Shown here piece after piece: positions 1 through 5,403 of a stretch of 5,403 nt of DNA. How positions within the stretch are numbered: position 1 is the stretch's first letter; each line of letters starts with the position of its first letter. The position numbers were made by a program, and so were the translations under genes. Source of the stretch: Bdellovibrionales bacterium (lineage in GTDB: Bacteria > Bdellovibrionota > Bdellovibrionia > Bdellovibrionales > UBA1609). Location of the stretch: assembly GCA_026648125.1 (NCBI GenBank), contig JAPKGD010000163.1, forward strand, positions 1 to 5,403, in the 5' to 3' direction. The notes below the pieces were generated by a model. That model did not search any database and was not told the DNA's origin. It worked only from the letters and a program-made list of their open reading frames with translations.

Positions 1-278
1 CCTTTGTCTCAGCGAGCGCGAGCCACACCTGCGCGGTCGTCAATCAACAATTGAAATGTTGGGGAAGCAATTATCGAGGCAAACTCGGCGACGGCACTTT
101 GATCGATAGAGCGAGTCCTACGGCAATCATCGACTCCGATGTTATCACCGTCTCGGCGGGGCCTTACCACACCTGTGCCATCTCAAACCAACAACTCAAA
201 TGTTGGGGGTACAATTACTATGGTCAACTCGGCGACGGCCACGCGTGGACAGAGTTGCCCCGCCTCATTAAATTCTAG
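1..278 (+). CDS. RCC1-repeat protein, C-terminal fragment (5' end outside window)
   Basis: This is the 3' end of a larger gene. The reading frame (codons starting at position 3) is open through the left edge and stops with TAG at 276-278. A TTG at 51 could be called a start, but the repeat pattern continues upstream of it, so it is internal. The protein shows RCC1-type units: HTCA, six or seven residues, KCWG, then LGDG. Two HTCA motifs lie 48 residues apart, close to the usual RCC1 blade length of about 50, so the protein is probably part of a beta-propeller. Each unit has paired cysteines (HTC and KCW), a pattern known from exported bacterial RCC1 proteins, where disulfides are likely. The last unit breaks off after LGDG and the chain ends 11 residues later. 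Bacterial members are usually surface or secreted proteins of unknown role, often binding or adhesion candidates; the specific function here cannot be read. No clear terminator follows. Confidence 0.88.
   Translation, partial: FVSASASHTCAVVNQQLKCWGSNYRGKLGDGTLIDRASPTAIIDSDVITVSAGPYHTCAISNQQLKCWGYNYYGQLGDGHAWTELPRLIKF
24..239 (+). repeat. Two in-frame RCC1 unit cores, 144 bp apart
   Basis: The 24-codon cores beginning at 24 and at 168 align without gaps. I count 19 of 24 residues and 54 of 72 bases identical. Many differences are synonymous, which indicates old protein-level repeats under selection and not a recent DNA duplication. The repeat period is 48 codons. Confidence 0.8.
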
Positions 279-346
279 CTATTGAAACCCTTCGATATCA
301 CCGATTTGAAAAGCCAACCCGCGCTCTGATAATGTCTTGGAGGTTT

Positions 347-379
347 GGAACCATGCATCCACGAATAGGACCTGGTTCC
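347..379. other. Weak inverted repeat between the RCC1 gene and tRNA-His
   Basis: GGAACCA at 347-353 pairs with TGGTTCC at 373-379 around a 19-base loop. It lies just past the 3' end of the tRNA on the minus strand and downstream of the RCC1 gene on the plus strand. No T run follows on either strand, so it is not a convincing intrinsic terminator. It could be a processing or Rho-linked structure, or chance. Confidence 0.25.
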
Positions 380-384
380 GGATT

Positions 385-462
385 TGGGGCGGCTGACGGG
401 ACTTGAACCCGCGACCCCCGGAATCACAATCCGATGCTCTAACCAACTGAGCTACAGCCGCC
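385..462 (-). tRNA. tRNA-His, anticodon GTG
   Basis: The minus strand folds as a full cloverleaf. The acceptor 5' strand (461-455) pairs with 395-389 over seven base pairs. The D-arm begins TAGCTCAG, the anticodon loop reads ATTGTGATT with anticodon GTG, and the T-arm contains GGGTTCAAGTCCC. The histidine-specific extra G at position -1 is encoded (462) and lies opposite a C discriminator at 388, the identity pair recognised by histidyl-tRNA synthetase. The 3' CCA is encoded (387-385). The gene stands alone, facing away from the FecR-domain gene and toward the RCC1 gene. A short ORF crossing it with a QLVRASD...GFKSRQ peptide is the usual translation artefact of tRNA genes. Confidence 0.97.
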
Positions 463-477
463 ACAGGACAGCCTGCG

Positions 478-507
478 GTTATAAGGGAGCGGGGGCCCTA
501 AACGCAA
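478..507 (-). promoter_or_regulatory. Candidate sigma-70 promoter for tRNA-His
   Basis: On the minus strand a TATAAC -10 box (483-478, five of six matches to TATAAT) lies 18 bp after a weak TTGCGT -35 box (507-502, only the TTG matches). The predicted start is near 471, about nine bases before the tRNA. The region between the -10 box and the start is GC-rich (CGCAGGC), as in discriminators of stable-RNA promoters under stringent control. The promoter lies between the upstream terminator and the tRNA, as expected for an independent unit. Confidence 0.55.
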
Positions 508-518
508 TCAAAATCCCA

Positions 519-544
519 TAAAAAAGGGGCCTTTTAAGACCCCT
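519..544 (-). terminator. Rho-independent terminator after the FecR-domain gene
   Basis: On the minus strand AGGGGTC (544-538) and GGCCCCT (531-525) form a seven-pair stem with one G-U pair and a six-base TTAAAA loop, followed directly by a T run (524-520). It lies 38 bp after the stop codon of the FecR-domain gene. The plus strand has no matching U tract, so the terminator acts in one direction only. Confidence 0.82.
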
Positions 545-581
545 AATTGGTTTATAAGTACCTAATATCAAACAATTTTAC

Positions 582-1751
582 TTAGTAGTCGCAGGGCCCA
601 ACCTTGACCTCGGAGGCTTCACACGTCTGCTTCAGCGAGGCTGGCAGGCGGGTCTCTTCGGCCCATACACCGTTGGCATTACACCGGCTTCTTACACAGC
701 TCACATTCTCTAAGTCTGTGCGACAAGCCTTTTCGCCCCTGGGATTATTCACGCAGCGCCAGGCACATTGATTAAGCTCTCCGCGAGGCTCTCGGCAGAT
801 CTTCTGCGAAGAGGCGATATCTCGCTTCCGGCCCGCCACCAGGGTCCCTCTCTCAAGTTTGCGGATTTCCGCCTCGCTCATTTTATAAACGGGCGTCATA
901 TAGCCACGGGCAACAAACTCATTGATTTCATCTTGGTTGAACACATCGTTTGCGGCAACCACGTAGGCCGCCTGCTCTCCCGCTTTAATCTCAAGAGACT
1001 GGCTATAGTCGGGGCTTGCGAGTACCACTTTCCCCTCGATAGTCCTAATTTCAGTTTCTACCTTTTCACCCTCTTTGTAACTCGCAACAAAGTCTGTTCC
1101 CCGCACACCCGCCACGGCGGTTTTGGTGCGAATCTGATAGGAGGATGTTTCGCCATTGTACTTTTGCTTTACCTGGTTGCGAATCTGACCGCGCATGAGT
1201 TCAAGTACGGCCTTACGCTTTTCCGCCGCCATTTCGTACTGATCAATTTTTACTGCGGTGTTATTCTGAATCTGTACAAGGTTACCGTCTTTAAATTCCA
1301 CTTGAACTCGCCCAGATTTTTCTGTGATCACGGTATCGCGCTCATGAAGTGCCGAGCCTTCGTTAATCGCTTCTTTATTGCCATCAGGCATTTCAATCCA
1401 TGATGGCCCCTCAACCAACTTAATGGTTCCAATCTCTGGCCCTCGAGGAAGAGAAGCCGTTTCACGACTTGCCACGGGAACCGCATTCTTGGGCTTAGAC
1501 TGGTCGGAAGCCTGACAAGATGGCGGTGGATCTTCTAAAGCGACGCAAGTTGGCCGGGCACAAGATTTGACCTGCGAAGCCTCTGGCCCACATTTCTCCG
1601 AATAGAAAGTGAGACCCTTTTCTTCCATGCAAGGTCCACAATCTATCTTTGGACATTCGCACGAATTTATATTGGAAGCCTGCAAACCAGGCGAGGTAAA
1701 AACTGCCGCCAAGCTCACGCACACGACGAAGAGTCGTCGAGGTATCCTCAT
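582..1751 (-). CDS. Exported FecR-domain protein with cysteine-rich flanks
   Basis: 389 residues from ATG at 1751. I prefer this start to the GTG codons at 1760 and 1757 because AGGTGG (1762-1757) is then a well-placed ribosome binding site, five bases away. Residues 1-26 form a Sec signal peptide (RIPRR, then a hydrophobic stretch to about residue 20; cleavage probably near LQA-S). Residues 27-80 are cysteine-rich (C31, 33, 38, 41, 54, 64, 69, 79). About 108-265 is a FecR domain: GPSWIEMPDG, DTVITEKSGRVQVEF, a basic helix near 172-198, and the family signature GVRGTDF at 215-221. Residues 285-315 look helical and charged. The tail to 389 has eight more cysteines (319, 329, 333, 343, 352, 357, 377, 387). 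Classical FecR is an anti-sigma regulator with a cytoplasmic N-terminus and a membrane span; this protein has neither, and no sigma factor or TonB receptor gene is nearby. It is therefore probably a periplasmic or surface protein using the domain for binding. Its ligand is unknown. It is the sole gene between a candidate promoter and a terminator. Confidence 0.88.
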   Translation of the reverse strand: MRIPRRLFVVCVSLAAVFTSPGLQASNINSCECPKIDCGPCMEEKGLTFYSEKCGPEASQVKSCARPTCVALEDPPPSCQASDQSKPKNAVPVASRETASLPRGPEIGTIKLVEGPSWIEMPDGNKEAINEGSALHERDTVITEKSGRVQVEFKDGNLVQIQNNTAVKIDQYEMAAEKRKAVLELMRGQIRNQVKQKYNGETSSYQIRTKTAVAGVRGTDFVASYKEGEKVETEIRTIEGKVVLASPDYSQSLEIKAGEQAAYVVAANDVFNQDEINEFVARGYMTPVYKMSEAEIRKLERGTLVAGRKRDIASSQKICREPRGELNQCAWRCVNNPRGEKACRTDLENVSCVRSRCNANGVWAEETRLPASLKQTCEASEVKVGPCDY

Positions 1752-1771
1752 ACGCACCACCTACCCCACGA

Positions 1772-1801
1772 ATTATTTAGAGCCCAGCTACAATTCTACA
1801 A
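1772..1801 (-). promoter_or_regulatory. Candidate promoter for the FecR-domain gene
   Basis: On the minus strand AATAAT (1777-1772, five of six -10 matches) follows TTGTAG (1801-1796, three of six -35 matches) by 18 bp. A start near 1765 would leave a leader of about 14 bases that still holds the AGGTGG site. The -35 hexamer is repeated eight bases downstream (TTGTAG-AA-TTGTAG), which could be an operator half-site pair or chance. Confidence 0.4.
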
Positions 1802-1857
1802 CTTTTGCTGACTCGGGGTAGAGGATTACTTCTCAACTGACTCATTATGACCTAGGT

Positions 1858-2637
1858 CTAGCGCATGTCCTTAGAATTCGATTCTCGATTTGAGCCAAAA
1901 CGCTCAATTTCCCAGAGTTTGGCGTATTTGAGAAACATTGAATAGGCGGCACCTACGGCAATCACAAAGCCGGGTAAACCATCTTGCCAACCCGACTTCC
2001 AAATGTAGGTTTCTAAAAACTTTAACGGCGGTTTGAGTAAAAGCTTAAACAGGCCAAATCTCTTCCCCGCTTTTCTCAACTGTTCAGCACCGAGGCTTGA
2101 GTATCGGTTATTGGTATCCACCTGATGCGAAAGGTCTTTAAATACCCAATGCAAGAGATCGCCCTTCAATCTCTCCACCTTATCCGCTCGAACCGATTCA
2201 TGCAGCTCACCGCCCTGCCAGTTCGCTTGCCTTCGATCAAACAGGCGAATCTGTCGATCTGGATACCACCCACCGTGTTTAATCCATCGACCGAGATGAA
2301 AAGATTTTCTGGGCAGAGCATAGGCCGAAGCTTTGGGACCTGCTTTAAGAATATTTTCGATCTCCTGAGCAAGTTCGGGGCTTAGGGCCTCATCCGCATC
2401 CAGGGATAAAATCCAATCGTTCTTTGCGAGTTCCGTGGCCAATTTCTTTTGCGCATAAAAGCCATGCCACTTTTCCTTAACAACTCGAGCACCGTGCCGC
2501 TCCGCCACTGTCACGGTTTCATCTGAGCTATCGTTTTCGACCACGAGTTTCTCAGCAGCAAAAGGCACAGACTCCAAGCAGCGCGGCAAATTATGAGCTT
2601 CATTTTTGGCAATAATAACTAAGGAAAGGGGCGTCAT
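1858..2637 (-). CDS. Family 2 glycosyltransferase, WaaE/KdtX-like (probable LPS core)
   Basis: 259 residues from ATG at 2637 to TAG at 1858. The N-terminus is a GT-A nucleotide-sugar fold: LSLVIIAKNEAHNL at 4-17, the E-N-D-S-S-D-E segment at 34-40, and the metal-binding LDADE at 79-83 (DXD D80-A-D82). HLGRWIKHGGWYPD at 114-127 and GGELHE at 142-147 are acceptor-side motifs typical of the WaaE/KdtX-like branch, which adds a beta-linked hexose to the LPS inner core. A hydrophobic C-terminal segment around 222-236, among basic residues, suggests association with the inner face of the cytoplasmic membrane. The length matches this family. The donor sugar and acceptor cannot be read, and transfer to another surface glycan is possible. 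The ribosome binding site is weak (AGG at 2648-2646) and no good promoter is visible. The stop codon overlaps the perfect palindrome GACCTAGGTC (1850-1859). The gene lies upstream of the FecR-domain gene on the same strand, 106 bp away. Confidence 0.88.
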   Translation of the reverse strand: MTPLSLVIIAKNEAHNLPRCLESVPFAAEKLVVENDSSDETVTVAERHGARVVKEKWHGFYAQKKLATELAKNDWILSLDADEALSPELAQEIENILKAGPKASAYALPRKSFHLGRWIKHGGWYPDRQIRLFDRRQANWQGGELHESVRADKVERLKGDLLHWVFKDLSHQVDTNNRYSSLGAEQLRKAGKRFGLFKLLLKPPLKFLETYIWKSGWQDGLPGFVIAVGAAYSMFLKYAKLWEIERFGSNRESNSKDMR

Positions 2638-2665
2638 GGAGCTAGCCTGTCAATCAGCGAGGGAC

Positions 2666-2694
2666 TTGTCAAACCCAAGGCCACCTCCTAAACT
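2666..2694 (+). promoter_or_regulatory. Sigma-70-like promoter for the 209-residue exported protein
   Basis: TTGTCA (2666-2671, five of six -35 matches) is followed after exactly 17 bp by TAAACT (2689-2694, four of six -10 matches). Transcription would start near 2701, giving a leader of about 23 bases that contains the ribosome binding site. Confidence 0.6.
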
Positions 2695-2711
2695 CTGCCC
2701 CGTCCCAAGAT

Positions 2712-2718
2712 GAGGAGG
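2712..2718 (+). promoter_or_regulatory. Strong ribosome binding site
   Basis: GAGGAGG lies five bases before the ATG at 2724. It is close to the full anti-Shine-Dalgarno complement, fixes the start of the exported protein, and is the strongest such site in the window. This suggests the protein is made in quantity. Confidence 0.85.
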
Positions 2719-2723
2719 CTGAT

Positions 2724-3353
2724 ATGAGCTATTTACCCAAATTGCTGTCCATGACCGTGTTTGCCCTTGCGCTCGGCCAGCCCGCTCACGCTTATTACTC
2801 GACACTCGACAATGGAAACATGCTCAAGCCGGGCCACTACCGAATGCTGGGTGAAGTTCAGTTTGTGACTGAAGGCGATAGTGGCATGAACCTCTCCGCC
2901 CGCCTCGATGGTGCCATCAACGAAGAAATGGGATGGCGCGGCCAATTTGGTTTTGGAACCACAGACTTCTTTGGTGGAGGCTTTGTAAAGTGGGTACCAA
3001 TCCCCGACATTGACCGACAGCCGGCGGTGGGACTTCTCGGCGGAGTACTTTATGCTCGCCACTCGAGAGTAGATCAATTGAGCCTTCGCGTGCATCCCTT
3101 TATCTCGAAAGCTTTCGTCGTAGAATTTGGCGAATTTACTCCCTACGCGGCCCTTCCATTTGGTCTTCGCAATACAGAGGACGACACGGAACTCACCATT
3201 CAACTGGCCTTAGGCAGCGAATTTAAACCCAACGCTTGGAAGCATATTGGTCTCTTTGCAGAAATTGCTTTTGACGTGCGCGAAGCGTTTCCCTACTTCT
3301 CCCTCGCCGCCTCTTTAGAGTGGGATGAAGAAAACGGCATTCAGTTTGAGTAA
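2724..3353 (+). CDS. Exported beta-rich protein, probable small outer-membrane protein
   Basis: 209 residues from ATG at 2724 to TAA at 3351. I do not recognise the family. Residues 1-23 are a clear signal peptide: K6, a hydrophobic core, and an AHA-Y cleavage site. The mature chain of about 186 residues has no cysteine. It alternates short amphipathic strands and turns rich in glycine, aspartate and asparagine: GHYRMLGEVQFV (37-48), MNLSARLDGAI (55-65), WRGQFGFG (71-78), FFGGGFVKWVPI (82-93), VGLLGGVLYARH (102-113), KAFVVEFGEFTPYAALPFGLR (129-149), LTIQLALGSEF (157-167), HIGLFAEIAFDV (174-185) and YFSLAASLEW (191-200). About eight to ten strands of this type suit a small outer-membrane beta-barrel. 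Against this, the C-terminus is GIQFE, so the terminal aromatic residue favoured by BAM substrates is followed by a glutamate. A soluble periplasmic beta protein remains possible. It is divergent from the glycosyltransferase gene and 60 bp before a lipoprotein gene, and both plus-strand products would go to the envelope. Confidence 0.8.
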   Translation: MSYLPKLLSMTVFALALGQPAHAYYSTLDNGNMLKPGHYRMLGEVQFVTEGDSGMNLSARLDGAINEEMGWRGQFGFGTTDFFGGGFVKWVPIPDIDRQPAVGLLGGVLYARHSRVDQLSLRVHPFISKAFVVEFGEFTPYAALPFGLRNTEDDTELTIQLALGSEFKPNAWKHIGLFAEIAFDVREAFPYFSLAASLEWDEENGIQFE

Positions 3354-3413
3354 AATCAGTTTTTAAACAATCTTCCGAGTAGGCTCTTTAGACTGTGTGC
3401 TAGGGGGTCAAAG

Positions 3414-4190
3414 ATGTCTCGAGTATATACGCTCATTTTGAGTCTATTTTTCGCCTCGAGTTTGGTTGCTTGCAGCAGTGGTGGCGGCGGAGCAGGCTCC
3501 GCGAATGATGCCCTTGTGGCCGGAACATCTCCCGAGCTCGCAAAGGATATTTTGAGTCGGTATGGCTATTCGGTTGAGGAGTTTTGGCAAATCGTCGACA
3601 AATTGCGAGAGGGCGGAAATTTATTTTTTCTGCCTATCAATTCTGAAATAAATAATCTGGTTTATAATTGCGCCGCAGTTCACACCGACACGGATTCTTA
3701 TGAAAAAATTGAACTCGTCAATTGCTCTGGCGGAACCTGCAAAATCGAGTTCTTATATGAGCGAATTATTGCCGGTACAGGTGCGCAACAAACCCTTACG
3801 GCTCGATTTCATATGAAACTTAAAGATTCGTCAGACAGTCAATTCTATCAATTTCAGTCGTTAGACTGTGATGGATTTGCTTCTGGTTCACAGTCCAATT
3901 CGGGAGCCTCGGTTACATACAGCAATCGTTGCCATGCCGTAGACAATTTTTATGGCGAATTTAATGCAACGGCTGAGGGCCGAGTCGATGTGGCTGGTGA
4001 AAACATCTCTATCACCACTAAGACTTTAATTGTTACTCCGGGCCAACCTGAGAAATATATGCAAGGTGGAGCCGCTCAGGTTCTCTACAATTGGAACAGC
4101 ACTTCTGGAACGACCTTCTTCCAATTCAATGGCCAGACTACGCAGGCCCTTGAATCGCCAGGTTGGATGCCAGGATTACGGGTGAATTAA
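3414..4190 (+). CDS. Predicted lipoprotein of unknown function
   Basis: 258 residues from ATG at 3414, with AGGGGG (3402-3407) as ribosome binding site six bases upstream. The N-terminus is a lipoprotein signal: S-R, a hydrophobic core, and the lipobox LVAC with lipidated C20. The next residues, SSGGGGAGSAN, form a flexible tether. With S at +2 and no aspartate, the E. coli rule would send it to the outer membrane; that rule may not hold in this lineage. After a short helical part (about 41-68, ELAKDILSRYGYSVEEFWQIV) comes a beta-rich domain with cysteines at 86, 104, 109, 152 and 173; C104 and C109 bracket SGGT. An odd number of five leaves one cysteine unpaired if the rest form disulfides. 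No catalytic motif is visible and I do not recognise the family. The gene follows the exported protein gene by 60 bp without a clear terminator between them, so co-transcription is plausible. It converges on dnaK. Confidence 0.85.
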   Translation: MSRVYTLILSLFFASSLVACSSGGGGAGSANDALVAGTSPELAKDILSRYGYSVEEFWQIVDKLREGGNLFFLPINSEINNLVYNCAAVHTDTDSYEKIELVNCSGGTCKIEFLYERIIAGTGAQQTLTARFHMKLKDSSDSQFYQFQSLDCDGFASGSQSNSGASVTYSNRCHAVDNFYGEFNATAEGRVDVAGENISITTKTLIVTPGQPEKYMQGGAAQVLYNWNSTSGTTFFQFNGQTTQALESPGWMPGLRVN

Positions 4191-4237
4191 CCGCGACCCC
4201 AATTCGATTCCCAATTTATCGTCATTGATTTAAATAA

Positions 4238-4268
4238 AAAAAGAGCCAGCAAGAAAGCTGGCTCTTTT
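4238..4268. terminator. Bidirectional terminator between the lipoprotein gene and dnaK
   Basis: AAGAGCCAGC (4241-4250) and GCTGGCTCTT (4257-4266) form a perfect ten-pair stem, extended by two A-T pairs, around an AAGAAA loop. On the minus strand, terminating dnaK, it is followed by a long T run opposite 4236-4242. On the plus strand, terminating the lipoprotein gene, the U tract is shorter and interrupted (TCTTTTCGTTT). It lies 26 bases past the dnaK stop codon and about 48 past the lipoprotein stop. Confidence 0.93.
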
Positions 4269-4293
4269 CGTTTCACATCGGCAATGGTTCGCC

Positions 4294-5403
4294 TTAGTTG
4301 ACGTCTTTATAATCGGCGTCGATCACATCGTCTTTGTTTTCACCAGAACCTCCACCGGCCGCCGAGCCACCACCCGCAGCACCTCCGCCGCCCGTTCCGC
4401 CACCGCCGCCTTTGCCTTTATTCTCATAAAGCTTTGCGGTCACTGCATGACTTTCTTTTGTGAGTGTATCTACGGCCGCCTTCAAAACTTCTGCCGTCGC
4501 AGAGGCGTTTTGTAAAGCCGCCCTTGAGTCGGTCAAAGCTTGATTCAAGCTCGTCAGATCCACGCCCTTAAGAGTCTCTTCATTTTCTTTAATCAGTTTT
4601 TCGGTCTGGTACACGAGACTATCAAGGTTGTTCCGCTGCATAATCTCTTCACGCTTACGCTTATCTTCATCGGCGTGCGCTTCCGCGTCACTCACCATCC
4701 GCTTGATTTCGTCTTCGCTTAGCCCAGACTTCGCCGTAATTTTGATCGCCTGTTCTTTTCCTGAACCAAGATCCTTGGCGTTCACATTGAGGATACCATT
4801 GGCATCAATATCAAACGTGACTTCGATCTGCGGCATGCCCCGGGGAGCCGGAGGCAATCCAACAAGTTCAAATTGACCCAGTGACTTGTTCACTGAGGCC
4901 ATTTCGCGCTCACCTTGGAGGACGTGAATAACCACACTACTTTGGTTATCGGCCGCGGTCGAAAACACCTGAGACTTTCGCGTGGGAATGGTTGTGTTGC
5001 GCTCAATAAGCTTGGTCATCACACCACCTAATGTTTCGATTCCGAGAGACAAAGGCGTCACGTCTAGGAGTAAGAGGTTTTTCACATCTCCTGCCAAGAC
5101 TCCACCTTGTACCGCGGCTCCGACGGCAACAACTTCATCGGGATTCACTGAGCGATTCGGCTCTTTCTTAAAGAACTCTTTCACCGCCTTTTGAATTGCG
5201 GGGACGCGCGTCGATCCTCCCACGAGAACTACCTCATCAATGTCCGCGGCGGTCAGTCCCGCATCCTTGAGTGCTTGCGCACAAGGATCCATGGATCGCT
5301 TCACTAAATCTTCCGTTAGGGATTCAAACTTGGCCCGAGTGAGTTTCATCTGAAGATGCTTTGGACCTGATTGATCTGCAGTGACAAAGGGGAGATTAAT
5401 CTC
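4294..5403 (-). CDS. dnaK: Molecular chaperone DnaK (Hsp70), C-terminal part; 5' end outside window
   Basis: The frame is open to the right edge and continues into DnaK sequence (EINLPFVTAD...) beyond the ATG at 5349, so that ATG is an internal methionine. The visible 369 residues are a bit over half of the usual ~640. The ATPase-domain end carries VGGSTR (fragment residues 61-66), a nucleotide-binding element. The interdomain linker LLLLDV follows at 110-115, which couples ATP state to the substrate clamp. The beta-sandwich has SLGIETLGG, NTTIPT, VFSTAADNQ, HVLQGER, PAPRGMPQIEVTFDID and GSGKEQ. The helical lid begins at SGLSEDEI (226-233) and the chain ends DDVIDADYKDVN, the conserved acidic tail. 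DnaK is a cytoplasmic, ATP-driven folding chaperone working with DnaJ and GrpE. The tail before the acidic end is an unusually glycine-rich segment (residues 329-355). No dnaJ follows: the next element is a terminator, then an opposing gene. Promoter and heat-shock control lie outside the window. Confidence 0.97.
   Translation of the reverse strand, partial: EINLPFVTADQSGPKHLQMKLTRAKFESLTEDLVKRSMDPCAQALKDAGLTAADIDEVVLVGGSTRVPAIQKAVKEFFKKEPNRSVNPDEVVAVGAAVQGGVLAGDVKNLLLLDVTPLSLGIETLGGVMTKLIERNTTIPTRKSQVFSTAADNQSSVVIHVLQGEREMASVNKSLGQFELVGLPPAPRGMPQIEVTFDIDANGILNVNAKDLGSGKEQAIKITAKSGLSEDEIKRMVSDAEAHADEDKRKREEIMQRNNLDSLVYQTEKLIKENEETLKGVDLTSLNQALTDSRAALQNASATAEVLKAAVDTLTKESHAVTAKLYENKGKGGGGGTGGGGAAGGGSAAGGGSGENKDDVIDADYKDVN

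Noticed and set aside
279..464. Minus-strand 61-residue ORF with a QLVRASD...GFKSRQ peptide
   Set aside because: It is the well-known spurious translation of a tRNA gene; the tRNA-His occupies most of it.
768..1403. Long plus-strand open frame (211 codons) antisense to the FecR-domain gene
   Set aside because: No ribosome binding site or domain motif, odd composition, and fully covered by a gene with a signal peptide, family motifs, promoter and terminator. It is a shadow frame.
1754..1760. GTG start codons for the FecR-domain protein
   Set aside because: Using them would leave no usable ribosome binding site spacing, whereas ATG at 1751 has AGGTGG five bases upstream.
1761..1821. CTACCCC (1761-1767) and GGGGTAG (1815-1821) as a long-range hairpin or attenuator
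   Set aside because: The arms are 47 bases apart and the candidate promoter lies between them, so both arms would not be in the same FecR-gene transcript.
2125..2385. Plus-strand 86-codon open frame inside the glycosyltransferase gene
   Set aside because: It lies over conserved GT2 motifs on the other strand and shows no family resemblance of its own.
2644..2672. Minus-strand sigma-70 promoter for the glycosyltransferase using TTGACA at 2672-2667
   Set aside because: At 16-19 bp spacing the possible -10 hexamers match the consensus at about two positions or fewer.
2733..3203. Minus-strand 156-codon open frame antisense to the exported protein
   Set aside because: No motif or start signal. 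The plus-strand frame has a strong ribosome binding site, a promoter and a clear signal peptide.
3354..3413. Separate promoter for the lipoprotein gene (TAGACT near 3390)
   Set aside because: No -35 box lies at an acceptable distance; the evidence is too weak to list.
4540..5194. Three short plus-strand frames within dnaK
   Set aside because: They are antisense shadows of a highly conserved coding sequence.

Overview
The window reads as an ordinary chromosomal stretch from a Gram-negative bacterium of roughly balanced base composition. The signs are Sec signal peptides, a lipoprotein signal, a beta-rich envelope protein and an LPS-core-type glycosyltransferase. A secreted RCC1-repeat protein, a stand-alone periplasmic FecR-domain protein with a GVRGTDF motif, and a DnaK tail ending in DADYKDVN suggest the Bdellovibrionota or a neighbouring 'deltaproteobacterial' lineage. 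That placement is inference from general family knowledge, not a database match.

Layout from left to right: (1) the 3' end of an RCC1-repeat gene on the plus strand, ending at 278; (2) a complete tRNA-His(GTG) gene on the minus strand (385-462) with its own promoter; (3) a minus-strand FecR-domain protein with cysteine-rich flanks (582-1751), with a terminator after it (519-544) and a candidate promoter before it; (4) a minus-strand family 2 glycosyltransferase resembling WaaE/KdtX LPS-core enzymes (1858-2637); (5) a divergent intergenic region with a good promoter leading into (6) a 209-residue exported beta-rich protein (2724-3353); (7) a 258-residue lipoprotein (3414-4190); (8) a strong bidirectional terminator (4238-4268) between the lipoprotein and (9) the 3' part of dnaK on the minus strand (4294 to beyond 5403).

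Five of the six protein genes concern the cell envelope or the cell surface; the sixth is the housekeeping chaperone DnaK. The genes are mostly separate transcription units with their own signals, so there is no clear multi-gene operon. Genes 6 and 7 may be co-transcribed because they are 60 bp apart with no clear terminator between them.

I found no CRISPR array, insertion sequence, phage gene, toxin-antitoxin pair or defence system. The most unusual item is the FecR-domain protein, whose mature chain carries eight cysteines on each side of the central domain in partly matching spacing. No previously undescribed multi-gene system can be supported from this window.
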